From positions 1-15,781 of the forward strand of contig DFKO01000045.1 of NCBI GenBank assembly GCA_002373855.1: a stretch of 15,781 nucleotides of DNA, given 5' to 3'. The first letter of the stretch is position 1; every line of letters starts with the position of its first letter. Positions 1 through 6,491 of this stretch are shown in pieces. Source of the DNA: Lachnospiraceae bacterium UBA3643 (GTDB lineage: Bacteria; Bacillota; Clostridia; Lachnospirales; Lachnospiraceae). The notes under the pieces were generated by a model that did no database searches, was not told the DNA's origin, and saw nothing but the letters and a program-made list of their open reading frames with translations. Made by a program: the position numbers and the translations under genes.

Positions 1-1421
1 GTGGCGGAGAGACAACACCTGATGCTAATGCTGATGCAGCTGGCGATACAGCTACAGATGATGCAGCAGCAGGAGACGACGCAGCAGCTGGCGATGCAGA
101 TGCAGAGCCTGTTGAGGAAGACTTCACAGCAACAGAAGTAACAGCTAAGCTTGAGTGCCCTGACACATCAGCTTGGACAGACGCTGACAAGATTTACTTC
201 TACGCTTGGAACGACGAGTTCGGTTCAAGAATGCAGTACGTTCTTGATGCTTATCCTGAGCTTCAGGACTACGTTGAGTACGTAAACCTTGGTGTTTCCG
301 GAACAGACGGAACATACCAGACAGCAATCGATACACTTATCGAGAACAACGATGAGAAGTTCCCTTCAATCATCGCAGCTGATAACGATGTAGCTAAGTA
401 CTACACAGAGTCTGATATGACACTTCCTCTTTCAGAGATCGGTATCACAGATGAGATGTATGCAAACGCTTACAACTTCTCTAAGCAGTACGCTACATAC
501 AACGGAGAGCTCAAGGCTCTTACATGGCAGGCAACACCCGGATGTTTCGTTTACAGAACAGACATCGCTGAGGAAGTTCTTGGATCATCTGATCCCGCTG
601 ACGTACAGGAGCACGTAAAGGATTGGGATGCATTCATGGAGACAGCTCAGACAATGAAGGATGCTGGTTACGCTATGGTAGCTGGTCCTGATGAGATCAA
701 GTACGCTTGCTTCGATCAGCAGACACAGCCTTGGATCACAGTAGCTGATGACGGAACAGAGACACTTACACTTGACTCTTCTGTAACAGACTTCTTCGAG
801 CTTTCTAAGGAACTCTTCGATGGCGAGTACACAAACAACGCTTCTATGTGGGATGCTACATGGAACGCTGGATACGAAGGAGATGTATTCGGATACTTCG
901 GATGTACATGGTCAGTATACTGGTGTATGGCATTCAATAAGGATGCTGATGGAAATCCTGTTGAGGATTCTACATATGGTAAGTGGCACATCTGTGAGGG
1001 TCCTGTTGGATATCACTGGGGTGGTACATACTGCATGGTTATGGACGGATGCCCTAACACAGAGCTCGCTGCATTCCTTGTATACTCACTTTGCTGTGAT
1101 GAAGACATCATGTACACACTTGCAAAAGATACAGGTGACTTCGTAAACAACAAGGCAGTTATCGAGGAGCTTATCGCTAACGACGAGGGTGGTCTTCCTG
1201 CAAGAGAGATTCTTGGCGGACAGGATCCTTTCGTAATCTGGGCTGAGTCTGTAAAGAACATCGACCTTTCAAATGCTTGCTACCTTGATGCTCCTCTTAA
1301 GGACATCATCACAAAGGCTGCTACAGCTTACAACTCAGGCGAAGTTGCTGACGTAGACGCTGCTCTTCAGTATGTAAAGGATGAAGTAGCTAAGACATAT
1401 GATTACGTTGTAATCGAGTAA
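1..1421 (+). CDS. Carbohydrate ABC transporter substrate-binding lipoprotein (5' partial)
   Basis: This is the extracellular solute-binding component of a sugar ABC importer (family 1 type). The reading frame is open from the window edge (full codons from base 3) to a TAA at 1419-1421, giving 472 visible residues. A Met codon at 231 is internal, because 76 in-frame codons precede it. The first visible residues are GGETTPD followed by an Ala/Asp/Gly-rich linker of about 35 residues, typical of the spacer after a lipobox Cys. Bases 1-2 (GT) could be the end of that Cys codon, which is inference. The mature domain carries aromatic-rich stretches (WDATWNAGYEGDVFGYFG, WSVYWCMAF) suited to sugar stacking. 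Two permease genes follow. Codon choice is very uniform (Thr almost always ACA, many GCT and CTT), suggesting high expression. The substrate cannot be read from the sequence. Confidence 0.88.
   Translation, partial: GGETTPDANADAAGDTATDDAAAGDDAAAGDADAEPVEEDFTATEVTAKLECPDTSAWTDADKIYFYAWNDEFGSRMQYVLDAYPELQDYVEYVNLGVSGTDGTYQTAIDTLIENNDEKFPSIIAADNDVAKYYTESDMTLPLSEIGITDEMYANAYNFSKQYATYNGELKALTWQATPGCFVYRTDIAEEVLGSSDPADVQEHVKDWDAFMETAQTMKDAGYAMVAGPDEIKYACFDQQTQPWITVADDGTETLTLDSSVTDFFELSKELFDGEYTNNASMWDATWNAGYEGDVFGYFGCTWSVYWCMAFNKDADGNPVEDSTYGKWHICEGPVGYHWGGTYCMVMDGCPNTELAAFLVYSLCCDEDIMYTLAKDTGDFVNNKAVIEELIANDEGGLPAREILGGQDPFVIWAESVKNIDLSNACYLDAPLKDIITKAATAYNSGEVADVDAALQYVKDEVAKTYDYVVIE
36..95 (+). 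repeat. Low-complexity Ala/Asp linker DNA with a 12-bp direct repeat
   Basis: GCAGCTGGCGAT occurs at 36-47 and again at 84-95, in the same reading frame and 48 bp apart, within GCA/GAT/GAC-rich DNA coding for the linker of the binding protein. The in-frame 48-bp period suggests the linker could change length by slippage or recombination in whole-codon steps. Confidence 0.5.
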
Positions 1422-1476
1422 TCTTACTACTGAATTAACTGTTAGAGTAATCTCAAACAAAAGTTAATCACTTTAT

Positions 1477-1524
1477 CTGAAAGAAACGCATCGGCACGGT
1501 TTTCGTGTCGGTGCGTGATTTCAG
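1477..1524 (+). promoter_or_regulatory. Intercistronic stem-loop between binding-protein and permease genes
   Basis: A 13-bp stem (1486-1498 with 1504-1516, two G-U pairs, loop GTTTT) sits on an outer 6-bp stem CTGAAA/TTTCAG (1477-1482 with 1519-1524). It starts about 55 bases after the binding-protein stop. It is followed by AAAAATACC rather than a run of T, so it is not a clean terminator. A likely role is a processing or stabilising hairpin, or a leaky terminator, giving more binding-protein mRNA than permease mRNA as in malE-malF type operons. That role is inference. Confidence 0.7.
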
Positions 1525-1580
1525 AAAAATACCTTTTATGTTTCCAAGGGTATTAATTATCAAAACTATAAATAAGATAT

Positions 1581-1596
1581 GGGGAGTGATGTCTTG
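1581..1596 (+). promoter_or_regulatory. Ribosome binding site and TTG start of permease 1
   Basis: GGGGAG at 1581-1586 lies 7 bases before TTG at 1594-1596. The in-frame ATG at 1579 overlaps this Shine-Dalgarno sequence and has only CAAAACTATAAATAAG upstream, with no ribosome binding site of its own. The TTG is therefore the better start. Confidence 0.7.
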
Positions 1597-2541
1597 AAAA
1601 ACGAAACAAAAAACAAAACAGTCGAATATGGAAGATACGGTTACATTTTCCTTGCACCGTTCTTCGTAGTTTTCCTTATTTTCCAATTATTTCCGCTTGT
1701 TTACACATTCGGAAGCGCATTTGTACAGACCGTTAAAAAAGGTCGTAACGCTGTAGAGACCGTTGTCGGACTCGGAAACTTTTCATCATATGTATTTGTA
1801 AAAGGTTCAGAAGTCTGGTCTTCAATCGGTATCACAATTTGCTTATGGTTATTGAACTTTATCCCTCAGATTCTCCTTTCGCTGTTACTGGCTGCATGGT
1901 TTACAGATATCCAGTGCAAGCTTAAGGGTCAGGGTGCATATAAAGTTATCATGTATATGCCCAACATTATCACAGCCGCTTCAATCGCGTTCCTTTTCAA
2001 CGCATTGTTCCAGGTTCAGGGTACAATCACACTTCTCTTAAAGAGATTGGGAGTTCCTATTCCTTCAAACGGTGTGCTTGACCACGGTTGGACTTCACTT
2101 TTCATCATTGCTTTCATCCAGTTCTGGATGTGGTACGGCAACACGATGATCGTGCTTATCGCAGGTATCATGGGTATCAGCCCTTCACTTTACGAGGCTG
2201 CCATGGTTGACGGTGCATCTTCAAGACAGCAGTTCTTTAAGATCACAGTACCTCTTCTTAAACCAATTCTTCAGTTTACAATGGTTACATCAGCTATCGG
2301 TGGTCTTCAGATGTATGATATACCTCAGCTTTTCAACGCCGGAGGTCCGGTTGTTAATTACAAGGGCCAGCAGCTCAACTCTACAACTACAATCGTTATG
2401 ACGATTAAGAAGTATGTTGAGTCAGGTTCAGGTCAGAATGTAGGTCGTGCTTCGGCTTATTCAGTAGTGCTGTTCGTTATCACCCTCGCTGTAAGTATGG
2501 TATTCTACATACTTACATCAGAGAAAAAAGAGAAGAGATAA
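1594..2541 (+). CDS. Sugar ABC transporter permease, MalF/LacF-like
   Basis: This is one of the two membrane subunits forming the translocation pore of the sugar importer. From the TTG start it has 315 residues, close to the family norm. The first membrane segment is at about residues 17-39, and several more hydrophobic segments follow. The cytoplasmic EAA loop that docks the ATPase is clear at about residues 200-220 (YEAAMVDGASS...ITVPLL). An alternative ATG at 1579 would add five residues (MGSDV) but lacks a ribosome binding site. The gene lies 172 bases after the binding protein, with a stem-loop between them, and 15 bases before permease 2. No ATPase gene follows in the operon, so a shared MsmX/MalK-type ATPase encoded elsewhere is inferred. 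Confidence 0.92.
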   Translation: MKNETKNKTVEYGRYGYIFLAPFFVVFLIFQLFPLVYTFGSAFVQTVKKGRNAVETVVGLGNFSSYVFVKGSEVWSSIGITICLWLLNFIPQILLSLLLAAWFTDIQCKLKGQGAYKVIMYMPNIITAASIAFLFNALFQVQGTITLLLKRLGVPIPSNGVLDHGWTSLFIIAFIQFWMWYGNTMIVLIAGIMGISPSLYEAAMVDGASSRQQFFKITVPLLKPILQFTMVTSAIGGLQMYDIPQLFNAGGPVVNYKGQQLNSTTTIVMTIKKYVESGSGQNVGRASAYSVVLFVITLAVSMVFYILTSEKKEKR

Positions 2542-2556
2542 GGAGGAGTTACACAA

Positions 2557-3441
2557 ATGAGTCAGATGCAGATAAATATGACACAGGACAAGAAGAAGGT
2601 TAAACTCACAGCTCCTTTCAGATATGTGATTTGTATATTACTTTGCTTCTTAAGTATATTCCCGTTTTATATGATGATTATAAACGGTACATTGACAAAC
2701 AGTGAGGTTCAGGTTGCAAAGTACTTCCTTCCCAAAAGCCACTGGTTCCAGAACTTCAAGGGACTCCAGGTTTGGTGTGAGAATGCACAGATTATCTCAA
2801 TCTGGAAGGCAATGCTCAACTCACTCATCATCACAGTGCCTGCAACAATCCTTCAGGTTTACTTTGCAGCACTTACAGCATACGCTGTAACAGTTTACAA
2901 CTTCAGATTCAGAAATGCAGCGTGGGCATTCATCTATGGTATCATGATGATCCCTATGCAGGTTTCAATCATCGGATTTATCAAGGTATGTAACCTTACA
3001 CATATGTATGGAACAATGTGGCCCCTCATCATTCCGGCTATGGCTGCTCCTACAACAGTTTACTTCATGAAGCAGTACATGGAGGCAGGCTTCTCAGTAG
3101 AGATTGTTGATGCTGCTCGTATCGATGGTTCAGGAGAGTTCAATACATTCAATACTATTGCACTTCCTCTCCTTAAGCCCGCTATGGCTACACAGGCAAT
3201 CTTCGGATTCGTTGGTTCATGGAACAACCTTTACACACCTTCACTTATCCTTGCTACCAAGAAGAAAGAGCTCGGTACTCTTCCTCTTTACATCGAGGCT
3301 ATCAAGTCAAACGATAAGCAGAGAGACTGGGGTCAGATCTATGTAGCACTTACAATCGCGGTTATGCCTATCCTTATCGCATACCTCGTACTTTCAAAAT
3401 ATATCGTTGCCGGTGTTGCACTCGGTGGCGTTAAGGAATGA
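2557..3441 (+). CDS. Sugar ABC transporter permease, MalG-like
   Basis: This is the second pore-forming subunit of the importer, with 294 residues. The start ATG follows GGAGGAG by 8-9 bases, and the gap to permease 1 is 15 bases, so the two are cotranscribed and probably cotranslated. A basic N-terminus (KKKVKL) precedes the first membrane segment at about residues 22-43. The EAA loop begins at residue 182 (EIVDAARIDGSGEF) and runs into IALPLLKPA, the usual coupling-helix pattern for carbohydrate permeases. The C-terminus ends in the family-typical VAGVALGGVKE. A strong intrinsic terminator follows within about 35 bases, so the operon stops here without an ATPase or a glycosidase gene. Confidence 0.93.
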   Translation: MSQMQINMTQDKKKVKLTAPFRYVICILLCFLSIFPFYMMIINGTLTNSEVQVAKYFLPKSHWFQNFKGLQVWCENAQIISIWKAMLNSLIITVPATILQVYFAALTAYAVTVYNFRFRNAAWAFIYGIMMIPMQVSIIGFIKVCNLTHMYGTMWPLIIPAMAAPTTVYFMKQYMEAGFSVEIVDAARIDGSGEFNTFNTIALPLLKPAMATQAIFGFVGSWNNLYTPSLILATKKKELGTLPLYIEAIKSNDKQRDWGQIYVALTIAVMPILIAYLVLSKYIVAGVALGGVKE

Positions 3442-3473
3442 TTACTTTTCACTAAGTTTATAGTTTGATAATA

Positions 3474-3530
3474 AAAAAATATCCCTCCGAATGCTGAGCT
3501 AACCGCAATGCATCCGGAGGGATATTTTTT
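3474..3530 (+). terminator. Intrinsic terminator of the ABC importer operon
   Basis: A long stem pairs 3474-3494 with 3510-3530 (core TATCCCTCCG with CGGAGGGATA, one A-C mismatch, 15-base loop). A-runs on the 5' side and T6 on the 3' side make it look bidirectional, although the next gene is also on the plus strand. Confidence 0.93.
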
Positions 3531-3582
3531 ATAAGTAAAATATTGAAAAAGTTGTGAAAACTCTTCAAAGAAAGGAAAGGGG

Positions 3583-3591
3583 TGTTATAAT
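3583..3591 (+). promoter_or_regulatory. Extended -10 promoter for the foldase unit
   Basis: TGTTATAAT at 3583-3591 is a perfect TGn-extended -10 box. The -35 region at the usual spacing (CTTCAA, 3563-3568) is poor, as is common for extended -10 promoters. A start near 3598 would give a leader of about 75 bases before the foldase ATG. Confidence 0.65.
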
Positions 3592-3596
3592 ATTAA

Positions 3597-3647
3597 AGTC
3601 TGATAAAGACTACTGCTATTCCCGGGTAAATATAAGGCATGTTTACC
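3597..3647 (+). other. Small hairpins in the foldase mRNA leader
   Basis: Two short stems lie in the leader: AGTCT/AGACT (3597-3601 with 3607-3611) and GGTAAA/TTTACC (3625-3630 with 3642-3647, 11-base loop). They end about 15 bases before the ribosome binding site. They may stabilise the mRNA. No known riboswitch was recognised. Confidence 0.35.
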
Positions 3648-3671
3648 AGGAATCAAATTACGGAGGATATT

Positions 3672-4826
3672 ATGAGAAAGAACTTTATGAATAAATCAGC
3701 TGCTGCAATTGCTACAGTCCTGATGGCAGTATCGCTGACGGCATGTAACGGAGGTAATACTGTATCCGGAAATGTGTCCGGCCAGGAGGTCAGTGTATCT
3801 TCAATCGGAAAACAGGTAGATCATGACACTGCCGCATCGACAGTCCTCATGACCTTTGAAGATATTGATATTACCTTAGAGGATTACTACCTCTTTATGG
3901 TACAGTATCTGTACAATTTTGAGATTGATCCGGCGACCCTCGCTTCACCTGAGGCGGTTTCGAATGCAAACAACTCCATATTAAATGAGATAAAGCTTGA
4001 GACAGTGGAGTACAAGCTGGCTCTCGTAGAGGAAGTGACTCCGGACCCTGTAGCCATCTCAGATGCGGATGTAAAAGCCCAGTCATTTTATGATTACTTT
4101 GGTCAGGAGTTTTTTGACTCATTTGGCATAAGCAGGGAAAAGGTTAATGAACTCTTTGAGAGACAGGTTTATATAGAGGCACTCCGTCAGAAGACATTAA
4201 CAGATCTCGCTGATGATTACGAGGCTGAGTATATTGATAAATACGGGGAAATGAAGTTTTTCCAGATTTATTATGTTCTCTTCCCAAGTATAGAATATGA
4301 CAATGACAATCAGCCTGTCACAACATCTGACGGCGCTTATGTAAGCTGTAATGAAGCAAAGCTTCAGGAGCAGAATAAGTTAGCCGAGGAACTTCGTGAA
4401 AAAGCCTTGGAAAATGTAGAGAACGGCGATGCCGACGGAAATCTTGAAGAGCTGGCCATAGAGTATGGCGTGGACTTTGTGTCAGGTACCGAGAGAGGAT
4501 ATGTAGGCGCATACTCTAAGGAACTGAATGAACTGTTAGAGGGCATGGAAAACGGTGATATCTCTGAGGTAGTCGAGACAGAAGCCGGATATATGGTAGT
4601 CCGCATGGACAATACAGACGATACGGAATTTAAGGATTATTCCATCAGATATATGGCTGAGCAGAGTGCATCATCCCTTTATACAACAGTTCAGGACAAC
4701 TGGATAAAGGAATCGGGTATAGCTAACGCCCCGGTGGACACGGCAGCTCTCACAGATACAAAGATTGTAGCCATGTGCGAATATCTGACAGGCAACGGAC
4801 TGACCATAAACGGAGGTAGTAATTAA
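3672..4826 (+). CDS. PrsA/SurA-like peptidyl-prolyl isomerase lipoprotein
   Basis: This is a predicted extracytoplasmic foldase anchored to the outer face of the membrane. The start chosen is ATG 3672, because GGAGG at 3662-3666 lies 5 bases upstream and it begins directly with a lipoprotein signal (basic MRKNFMNK, hydrophobic core, lipobox LTAC with Cys25). An upstream in-frame ATG at 3639 has no ribosome binding site and would spoil the signal peptide. The 384-residue protein has a helical SurA-N-like region at about 55-190. A parvulin-like region spans about 195-315, with FFQIYYVLFP at its first strand and GDISEVVETEAGYMVVRMD at its last. The usual catalytic His residues are not obvious, so it may act as a chaperone more than as an isomerase. 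Its stop codon overlaps the next start. Confidence 0.78.
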   Translation: MRKNFMNKSAAAIATVLMAVSLTACNGGNTVSGNVSGQEVSVSSIGKQVDHDTAASTVLMTFEDIDITLEDYYLFMVQYLYNFEIDPATLASPEAVSNANNSILNEIKLETVEYKLALVEEVTPDPVAISDADVKAQSFYDYFGQEFFDSFGISREKVNELFERQVYIEALRQKTLTDLADDYEAEYIDKYGEMKFFQIYYVLFPSIEYDNDNQPVTTSDGAYVSCNEAKLQEQNKLAEELREKALENVENGDADGNLEELAIEYGVDFVSGTERGYVGAYSKELNELLEGMENGDISEVVETEAGYMVVRMDNTDDTEFKDYSIRYMAEQSASSLYTTVQDNWIKESGIANAPVDTAALTDTKIVAMCEYLTGNGLTINGGSN

Positions 4827-5596
4827 TGGCAGAACAGGAACTTAAGCAGTCAAAACTAATACCGATAATGGAGACATTCGGCAATCTGTTTGCACTTAAC
4901 ATTCTGTTTCTGTTATTTTGCATCCCTGTAATCACCATCGGTGCATCTTTTACGGCCATGTATTCATATACATTAAAGATGGTCAGAAAAGAGGAAGGTA
5001 CTCTCTGGAAGAGTTTCTGGGAAGCATTCAAAGCAAACTTTAAACGGGCTACGGCCGTATGGATGATCGTACTCGTCGCAGGAGTGGTAATAGGCGGAGA
5101 GATTGTGTTCTTTTTATCCCAGGAGAGTGCAATCTCGTATGCATATATGATCATAGCTGCCATAGAGATAATGGTCGTGGCACTTGCGCTGCCGTTTCTC
5201 TTTCCCCTGGTAGCGAGATATGACAATACTCTTGGCAATACTATTAAAAACAGTATCCTGCTCTCAGTCGGCAATCTGGGATCATGGATCAAGATATGTC
5301 TGATATGGTTTATGCCTGTATTTTTATCGGGATGGTATATAGAGATATTTATCAGTACATGGTACCTCTGGCTCATTATCCTGCCGGCACTGCTGGCCTA
5401 CTGCTCATCGTTTATCATGAGGAAAGTATTTGACAAAGTGGCCCGTACAAAGGAAAATATCGAGGCGGAAAAGACAGAGAAAGAGACTAAAATACAGGAG
5501 CAGAAACAGGCAAGAGCAAGTAAAATAAAAGACAAAATGAAACGCTTTGAAAACCCTGAAACAGATAACGGTGAAGGGGATGAAGACGGGGCTTAA
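4826..5596 (+). CDS. YesL/DUF624-family membrane protein
   Basis: This polytopic membrane protein has 256 residues and about five hydrophobic segments (roughly residues 20-45, 72-98, 103-130, 147-170 and 173-196). The pattern GNLFALNILFLLFCIPVITI and the FWEAFKANFKRAT stretch are characteristic of the YesL/DUF624 family, whose members often sit next to sugar ABC importers. Their biochemical role is not established. Its ATG shares one base with the stop of the foldase gene (TAATG, 4824-4828), and its ribosome binding site GGAGG (4812-4816) lies inside that gene, so translation is coupled. The last 55 or so residues form a highly charged Lys/Glu/Gln-rich tail, likely a cytoplasmic helix or coiled coil, which looks like an addition to the membrane core. 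Confidence 0.82.
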   Translation: MAEQELKQSKLIPIMETFGNLFALNILFLLFCIPVITIGASFTAMYSYTLKMVRKEEGTLWKSFWEAFKANFKRATAVWMIVLVAGVVIGGEIVFFLSQESAISYAYMIIAAIEIMVVALALPFLFPLVARYDNTLGNTIKNSILLSVGNLGSWIKICLIWFMPVFLSGWYIEIFISTWYLWLIILPALLAYCSSFIMRKVFDKVARTKENIEAEKTEKETKIQEQKQARASKIKDKMKRFENPETDNGEGDEDGA

Positions 5597-5600
5597 AGCC

Positions 5601-5629
5601 TTGAAAATATTGGGATGTTATGGTAGTAT
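5601..5629 (+). promoter_or_regulatory. Possible internal promoter before the DUF4177-like gene
   Basis: TTGAAA (5601-5606) is separated by 17 bases from TAGTAT (5624-5629), which is preceded by a TGn extension. The -10 matches the consensus at only four of six positions. The upstream gene ends without a visible terminator, so this could add to read-through transcription rather than replace it. Confidence 0.35.
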
Positions 5630-5658
5630 GAATTGGTAGGGAAAAAGGTTACAGTGCT

Positions 5659-6330
5659 ATGGAATCAATGTCAATCGTTTATGATTCCGGTGGGGTAGCA
5701 CGAATAAATAAAGGGAAGGTAACAGGAATGGTCAACACAAATCAGATCATGGCAGACATGATTAAAAAGAGCGGCAGTATCGAGACTAACAGGATCGAGG
5801 AAATCGAGGAAGTCGTAGATTACGGTCTTGAAAAGACAGAGGAAAACATCCAGAAGGTAGCTTTGGAGTACCTCGAGGAAAAAGGCTTTGCAAAGCGAGA
5901 GGACAACCTGGTCCGCGCCAAGCAGCATGTCACAGAGAGCTCGATGTATTCGGATACCGTATGTGTGCGCAAGCGCCGTGAGATAAATGATGATCTCCTT
6001 GCAGATGCAGATGAGGATGATTATGCAAGGATTGCTGAGGCAGTCATTGTAGACAAGCTCACTCAGATAGACAGAAAGCTGACGATGATATCCCAGCCCA
6101 GATATGAGTATGCGGTAGAGGTGGTTGACGATATCCTGACCGATGCCGATAAAAAGCAGGGCTCACTGGCAGAGTTTGAATCTTTCCAGAGTATGCTCAA
6201 CAGATATTCGGCTGCAGGCTGGAAGGTACATTCGATCACGACAAAGGAGTCGGCAAAGACCAAAATCTCGATGACGGGATTTTCTTCCACACAGAAGCAG
6301 GTAGTAGTCATATTTGAGAGACAGATATAA
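5659..6330 (+). CDS. Hypothetical protein with C-terminal DUF4177-like domain
   Basis: This 223-residue soluble protein has no signal peptide or membrane segment. Residues from about 149 (YEYAVEVVDD, then LNRYSAAGWKVHSI, ending VVVIFERQ) match the pattern of small DUF4177-type domains, with an opening strand, a helix, AxGW and a closing strand. The N-terminal 145 residues are acidic and helical (EEIEEVVDYGLEKTEENIQK) and I do not recognise them. The start is uncertain. ATG 5659 has AAAGG 10 bases upstream, while ATG 5728 (Met24) has the better GGGAAGG 8 bases upstream and would drop an odd Gly-rich N-terminus. It follows the YesL-like gene by 62 bases and ends at a strong terminator. No function is claimed. 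Confidence 0.7.
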   Translation: MESMSIVYDSGGVARINKGKVTGMVNTNQIMADMIKKSGSIETNRIEEIEEVVDYGLEKTEENIQKVALEYLEEKGFAKREDNLVRAKQHVTESSMYSDTVCVRKRREINDDLLADADEDDYARIAEAVIVDKLTQIDRKLTMISQPRYEYAVEVVDDILTDADKKQGSLAEFESFQSMLNRYSAAGWKVHSITTKESAKTKISMTGFSSTQKQVVVIFERQI

Positions 6331-6360
6331 TTAGATATAATTGCATAAAGATAAGTCGAG

Positions 6361-6400
6361 GAAGACAGTCTGTGATACAGGGGCTGTCTTTTTCTTTTTT
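6361..6400 (+). terminator. Intrinsic terminator after the DUF4177-like gene
   Basis: AAGACAG (6362-6368) pairs with CTGTCTT (6384-6390), enclosing an inner CTGT/ACAG stem (6370-6373 with 6377-6380). A T-rich run (TTTCTTTTTTT) follows. It separates the foldase/YesL unit from the ddh unit. Confidence 0.88.
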
Positions 6401-6407
6401 TAGGGGT

Positions 6408-6427
6408 AAAAGATTTATAAATCTTTT
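6408..6427. promoter_or_regulatory. Perfect 20-bp palindrome upstream of the ddh promoter
   Basis: AAAAGATTTATAAATCTTTT is identical to its own reverse complement over all 20 bases. It lies between the preceding terminator and the ddh promoter and overlaps the likely -35 region (6424-6429). An operator for a dimeric regulator is the simplest reading, but AT-rich DNA makes palindromes more likely by chance. Confidence 0.5.
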
Positions 6428-6457
6428 CATAAAATAATAGTAGTGATATAATATCAC
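6424..6457 (+). promoter_or_regulatory. Promoter of the ddh-asnS-asnA-capA unit with palindromic -10
   Basis: The -10 is TATAAT at 6447-6452 with a TG extension (TGATATAAT). The -35 candidate TTTTCA (6424-6429) sits 17 bases upstream. The -10 is centred in a second inverted repeat, GTGATAT-A-ATATCAC (6443-6457). A start near 6459 would leave a leader of about 33 bases to the ddh ATG. Confidence 0.7.
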
Positions 6458-6491
6458 ATGGTTTTTCAAATTAAGAAAGGAAGACAAAACA

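Noticed and set aside
36..95. CRISPR or tandem repeat array at the window start
   Set aside because: There are only two short copies, in frame inside a coding region, without regular spacers.
231..233. ATG at 231 as the start of the binding protein
   Set aside because: The same frame is open with 76 sensible codons back to the window edge, there is no ribosome binding site, and a start here would lose the linker and lipoprotein signal.
3639..3671. ATG 3639 as the foldase start
   Set aside because: There is no ribosome binding site upstream, and it would place charged residues before an otherwise ideal lipoprotein signal beginning at ATG 3672.
4750..5376. Minus-strand open frame of 208 codons antisense to the YesL-like gene
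   Set aside because: The plus strand carries a clear membrane-protein family member with coupled start. The antisense product has no recognisable pattern and no ribosome binding site was seen.
6408..6427. Second terminator at the 20-bp palindrome
   Set aside because: The stem would be almost entirely A-T with no sizeable loop and no further T-run, and the strong terminator at 6361-6400 already ends the transcript. An operator fits better.
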